From Planctomycetota bacterium (GTDB lineage Bacteria > Planctomycetota > Phycisphaerae > WQYP01): 9,309 nucleotides of DNA. Positions 6,193-9,309 of this stretch are shown in pieces. Position 1 is the first letter of the stretch. Each line of letters opens with the position of its first letter. The stretch lies in assembly GCA_021799715.1 (NCBI GenBank), contig JAJYZY010000090.1, positions 1-9,309 on the forward strand, written 5' to 3'. Both the position numbers and the translations under genes were made by a program. The notes under the pieces were generated by a model. It made no database searches. It was not told the origin of the DNA and worked only from the letters and a program-made list of their open reading frames with translations.

Positions 6193-8889
6193 TCAGCCGC
6201 CGGTACGTTCATAGTTGCGCGTGACGTAATCAATAAGTTGCACGACCAGTGCGGTCCACCCGGTCTGGTGGGATGCGCCAATACCGGCCCCATTATCGCC
6301 ATGAAAATATTCATGAAAAAGGATAAAATCTTTCCACAAAGGATTATCCTGGAACATGCTTTGGCCGCCAAAAACGGGGCGATGGCCTTTATCATCCCGC
6401 ACAAAAATGGAAATCATGCGGCGCGCGAGTTCTTCGGAAAGCTCAAGGAGGTTCATTTCCTGGCCCGGCGAACCGGGTCGCGCGACTTTCAGCCTTTCAC
6501 CATAAAACCGATTGTATGTCCGCAGGGAAGTAATCAACAGATAAGCGGTGGGGAACCAGATGGGACCGCGCCAATTGGAATTCCCGCCGAACGCGCCATC
6601 ATGCGATTCCGCCGGTTCATACTGCACGACTCGTTCAATGCCGTCAATGCGCAGGCGATACGGCTCATGAAGGTAATGCCGTGACAGCGAGCGCACGCCG
6701 TAGGCCGAAAGAAATTCATTTTCATCGACCACGCGCGCCAGCGCCCGCCGCAGGCGGTCGCCGTGGCAGATGCTTAACAGGCAATGGGAACCATCATCGC
6801 TCCAGGTGCAGCCAACCGCCTGTTCCTGAACCTGCCGCCGGAATTCTTCGGATTCCAGACGATCTTTAATGGCGGGGAGATTTTCAATCCATTTTTTCTC
6901 CAGTACCTGGGCCGCATAAAGCGGAATAAGTCCGACATTGGAGCGCAGGCGCAGGGGCGTGCGCTGTCCGTCCGCGGTGGTGATTTTGTCGTAATAAAAT
7001 CCGTCCTGCTGGTCCCACAATCCTTCCCCGCGCCGCATGGAGCCGTTAATGGCCTTGGAAATCGCGAGAAAATGATCAAAGAATTTGACGCCAAGGTGGC
7101 CGTATACCGGGTCATGCTGCGCCAACTCCAGCCCGATCATCATCATATTCAGACAGAACAGCCCCATCCAGCCGGTGGCGTCGGCCTGTTCCAGCGTTTC
7201 ACCATTGGCAAGTTTTTCGCTGCGGTCAAAGACCGAGATGTTGTCCAGGCCCAGAAAACCGCCTTCGAAGACATTCTGCCCCTGACTGTCCTTGCGGTTA
7301 ACCCACCAGACAAAATTCAGCAAAAGCTTGTGATACACGCGTTCCAGAAAGGCCCGGTCGCCGTTGCCGTTATTCGCCCGTTTTTCCTTGTTATAAACGC
7401 GCCATGCGGCCAGAGCCTGCACCGGCGGATTCACATCACTGAAGGCCCATTCATAGCTGGGCAACTGTCCGGAGAGATTCTGGAATCGCTCGGAACAGAT
7501 CAATTCCAATTGGGATTTTGCCATGTCAATATCAACATAGCAGAGTGTTAAGCAATGAAACGCCCAGTCCCATGCCGCGAACCATGGATATTCCCATTTA
7601 TCCGGCATCACAATCACGTCATGCGCTTTGACGCGCCGCCAGTTGCTGTTGCGGCCGTTGAGGCGTTGCGCGGGAGCGGGGCAGTCGCCATCGCCGTTAA
7701 GCCATTGCCGGACATCATAATTATAAAACTGTTTGCTCCATAAGACCCCCGCAACGGCCAGGCGTTGAATTTGCCGCAACTGATCGTCGCAGGTTTTCGG
7801 CAGCATATCGGCATAAAACGCGTCCGCTTCGGCTTTCCGGCGTTCAAAGGTTTCATTAAAATCCGCAAACGGGTCGGCAATTTCGCCCTTGACCAGCACC
7901 AGTTCCACCACCTGTGTTTCTCCCGCCGCGAGGTGCCAGTGATGATGCGTGGCGGCTTTGGTGCCGTTGGGTTGCTGATGTACTTTCGTATGATGCGCCC
8001 CGACAACATATTCATGGAAGGCATCTTTTACCGCGGGATGGGTGTTCGGCACGCCAAAAAGTTTTTGTCGATTGGTTTCATTGAATGTAAAGAGCGTTTC
8101 CATCACGTTACGGCAATACATGCGATATTGCCCCAGAACCGGATGATCGGCCCGCAGCACAACATCTCCGGCGTCAGAGAGTCCCTGCAATCGAATGGTC
8201 GGCTCTTTTCCCGGCGGCGCATCCCACGACCAGGTGTTGCGAAACCAGAGCGTGGGCAGCAAATGCAATTCCGCCGCCTCCGCGCCACAATTCCGCACGG
8301 TGCAGCGGAAAAGAATATGGTGGGTGTCCGCCTTGGCATATTGAATCTGAATGTCAAAAAATGCGTCATCGGAGAATATACCGGTATCCACCAGTTCATA
8401 TTCGGGCTGATTGGGGCCGCGATGGCGGTTGATTTCCACAAGTTCCCGGTACGGAAACGCCGCATGGGCATACCGGTAGGTCATTTTCATGTAGGAGTGC
8501 GACGGCGTATTATCCTGATAGAACCAGTATTCTTTTACGTCTTCGCCATGATTGCCTTCGGCATTGGTCAGGCCGAACATACGCTCTTTGAGAATCGGAT
8601 CGCGGCCATTCCAAAACGCCGGGGCAAAGCAGAGCAACTGCTGGTCATCACTGATTCCGCCGATGCCGTCTTCACTCCAGCGGTAGGCCCGGCTGCGAGC
8701 CATATCATGGGTGAAATAATTCCAGGCATCACCATTGGCTGAATAATCCTCCCGAACGGTTCCCCACGCCCGTTCGGATAAATAAGGCCCCCAGGAACGC
8801 CAGAGCGGCGCCGTTTTTGGATCAGCCAGTCGCTGTTGTTCGGCTTTTGCGCCAGGCGGCAATGTTGATGCGTTATTGGCATTGGGCAT
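6193..8889 (-). CDS. GH63-type glycoside hydrolase (glucosidase, MGH1-like)
   Basis: The 898-residue protein belongs to the bacterial group usually annotated as glucosidase with an MGH1-like (alpha/alpha)6 barrel, related to GH63. The start at 8889 has TGGAGA 6-7 bases upstream. The N-terminal half holds the family's typical blocks YLSERAWGTVREDYS (36-50), WNGRDPILKERMFGLTN (93-109) and EGNHGEDVKEYWFY (111-124). The barrel includes PWFAAWDWAFH (435-445), YEWAFSDVNPPV (479-490), GGFLGLDN (543-550), GGNSNWRGPIWFP (768-780) and HGDNGAGIGASHQTGW (863-878). By analogy with GH63 enzymes, D441 is the likely general acid, and E860 is a candidate base; both are inference. There is no signal peptide, so it is cytoplasmic. 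The likely substrate is a small alpha-glucoside or alpha-mannoside, possibly a compatible solute such as glucosylglycerate; this cannot be decided from sequence. Length is normal for the group. Confidence 0.93.
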   Translation of the reverse strand: MPNANNASTLPPGAKAEQQRLADPKTAPLWRSWGPYLSERAWGTVREDYSANGDAWNYFTHDMARSRAYRWSEDGIGGISDDQQLLCFAPAFWNGRDPILKERMFGLTNAEGNHGEDVKEYWFYQDNTPSHSYMKMTYRYAHAAFPYRELVEINRHRGPNQPEYELVDTGIFSDDAFFDIQIQYAKADTHHILFRCTVRNCGAEAAELHLLPTLWFRNTWSWDAPPGKEPTIRLQGLSDAGDVVLRADHPVLGQYRMYCRNVMETLFTFNETNRQKLFGVPNTHPAVKDAFHEYVVGAHHTKVHQQPNGTKAATHHHWHLAAGETQVVELVLVKGEIADPFADFNETFERRKAEADAFYADMLPKTCDDQLRQIQRLAVAGVLWSKQFYNYDVRQWLNGDGDCPAPAQRLNGRNSNWRRVKAHDVIVMPDKWEYPWFAAWDWAFHCLTLCYVDIDMAKSQLELICSERFQNLSGQLPSYEWAFSDVNPPVQALAAWRVYNKEKRANNGNGDRAFLERVYHKLLLNFVWWVNRKDSQGQNVFEGGFLGLDNISVFDRSEKLANGETLEQADATGWMGLFCLNMMMIGLELAQHDPVYGHLGVKFFDHFLAISKAINGSMRRGEGLWDQQDGFYYDKITTADGQRTPLRLRSNVGLIPLYAAQVLEKKWIENLPAIKDRLESEEFRRQVQEQAVGCTWSDDGSHCLLSICHGDRLRRALARVVDENEFLSAYGVRSLSRHYLHEPYRLRIDGIERVVQYEPAESHDGAFGGNSNWRGPIWFPTAYLLITSLRTYNRFYGERLKVARPGSPGQEMNLLELSEELARRMISIFVRDDKGHRPVFGGQSMFQDNPLWKDFILFHEYFHGDNGAGIGASHQTGWTALVVQLIDYVTRNYERTGG

Positions 8890-8913
8890 GATGGGTCTCC
8901 AGCAATTATGTCG

Positions 8914-9198
8914 TTAAAACCGAGGCATTGCCCCAACATGATGCCGCCAAGGTTCTAAGCCATGTCCTTCATAACGACTTTCCAGGAAAATTTCCAGTGA
9001 CCGCGGGTGCTCTGTGGTGCGCTTCGGGGCAGCGTGTTGGATTTTGGGGAGCCGTAGCTCGATGCGGAAGCGTCGAGTTGGAGCGTGGATGCCGTTTTCC
9101 GAACAATTGTGATGCTGCCACGGCAGGCTGGGCGATTGTTGGCGCAGTGATAATTGGGTATGGGGGAACAGAAAAAAGCCCCCGGCGGATGGCGTGTC
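8914..9198 (-). other. Open frame without a usual start codon, upstream of the glucosidase
   Basis: This minus-strand frame is open for 95 codons and ends 24 bp before the glucosidase start. Its C-terminal part, for example SLEIFLESRYEGHGLEPW followed by RHHVGAMPRF, reads like real protein. There is no in-frame ATG, GTG or TTG before the last few codons; the first usable codon is a CTG at 9171, next to the terminator's U-tract. It may be a decayed gene, the tail of a gene disrupted upstream, a gene with a rare start, or chance. A second frame (8955-9278) overlaps it and is also open, which weakens the case. I see no other gene between 8890 and 9216. Confidence 0.25.
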
Positions 9199-9214
9199 CT
9201 ACATCCACCGGGGG
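9172..9214 (-). terminator. Rho-independent terminator of a gene to the right
   Basis: The stem is 9179-9191 paired with 9202-9214: seven G:C pairs (CCCCCGG/CCGGGGG), one C-A mismatch, then GGATG/CATCC, with a 10-base loop. On the minus strand it is followed by six T (9172-9177). There is no T tract on the plus strand, so it works for minus-strand transcription only. It implies a gene ending just to the right. Confidence 0.85.
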
Positions 9215-9216
9215 TG

Positions 9217-9309
9217 TCAAGAAAAACGTTCCGGAACATCGTTGCCCAACGGGCATCCATGGGGCCTTGGGGCAGCATCGGTTGGTGGATAAAGAAGAAA
9301 GTGTCTTTT
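9217..9309 (-). CDS. Possible C-terminal end of a gene beyond the right edge
   Basis: A minus-strand frame is open from the right edge to a TGA at 9217-9219 (30 residues), 2 bp before the terminator stem. Its position fits the end of the gene that this terminator serves. The other two minus-strand frames are also open over this short stretch, and no domain can be recognised, so the choice of frame is weak. Confidence 0.25.
   Translation of the reverse strand, partial: KRHFLLYPPTDAAPRPHGCPLGNDVPERFS

Noticed and set aside
7765..8742. 325-codon plus-strand frame opposite the glucosidase
   Set aside because: It is antisense to a clearly recognisable gene; long antisense frames are expected from its codon use, and it has no recognisable domain.

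Overview
The window looks like a piece of a chromosome of moderate GC content, most plausibly from the Planctomycetota (Phycisphaerae-like). That placement is inferred from gene style only: a long GH63-type glucosidase, a YlbF-family protein, an exported TPR protein with a planctomycete-like N-terminal beta domain, and an orphan trpB. No ribosomal RNA is present to confirm it.

Left part (1-1680, minus strand). A large gene runs off the left edge. It encodes a membrane-anchored P-loop NTPase with four predicted membrane segments and a Walker A motif at residues 295-302. Just upstream of it is the C-terminal stub of a tyrosine recombinase (1218-1442). Beyond that, with its 3' end facing the recombinase stub, is an initiator tRNA-Met gene (1607-1680) closed by a bidirectional terminator (1571-1608). 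This is the classical layout of a genomic island edge: tRNA, integrase, then cargo.

Positions 1681-1912 hold the strangest sequence of the window. Two identical 76-bp elements (1713-1788 and 1812-1887) lie upstream of the tRNA on its strand. Each looks like a rearranged 5' half of that same initiator tRNA: the acceptor 5' strand, an expanded D arm, and the CAT anticodon in a long hairpin. Each of the three units is preceded by a small palindrome. One extended -10 promoter (1904-1912) appears to drive the whole array through to the tRNA terminator.

Middle (1913-4330). A promoter at 2056-2085 serves an exported TPR and coiled-coil protein (2195-3589, plus strand). It converges on, and overlaps by 11 bp, a YlbF-family gene (3579-3971, minus strand) that has its own promoter. 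Upstream of ylbF is a non-coding stretch and a large imperfect inverted repeat (4166-4332) that ends at the stop codon of the next gene.

Right part (4331-9309, all minus strand). The transcription order is: a possible gene end at the right edge and its terminator; a 95-codon open frame without a usual start codon; the GH63-type glucosidase (6193-8889); trpB with its own promoter (4714-6018); and, 2 bp after trpB, a small lipoprotein (4331-4711). trpA is not next to trpB. The glucosidase handles alpha-glucosidic substrates, TrpB makes tryptophan, and the lipoprotein probably shares the trpB transcript. No common pathway is evident.
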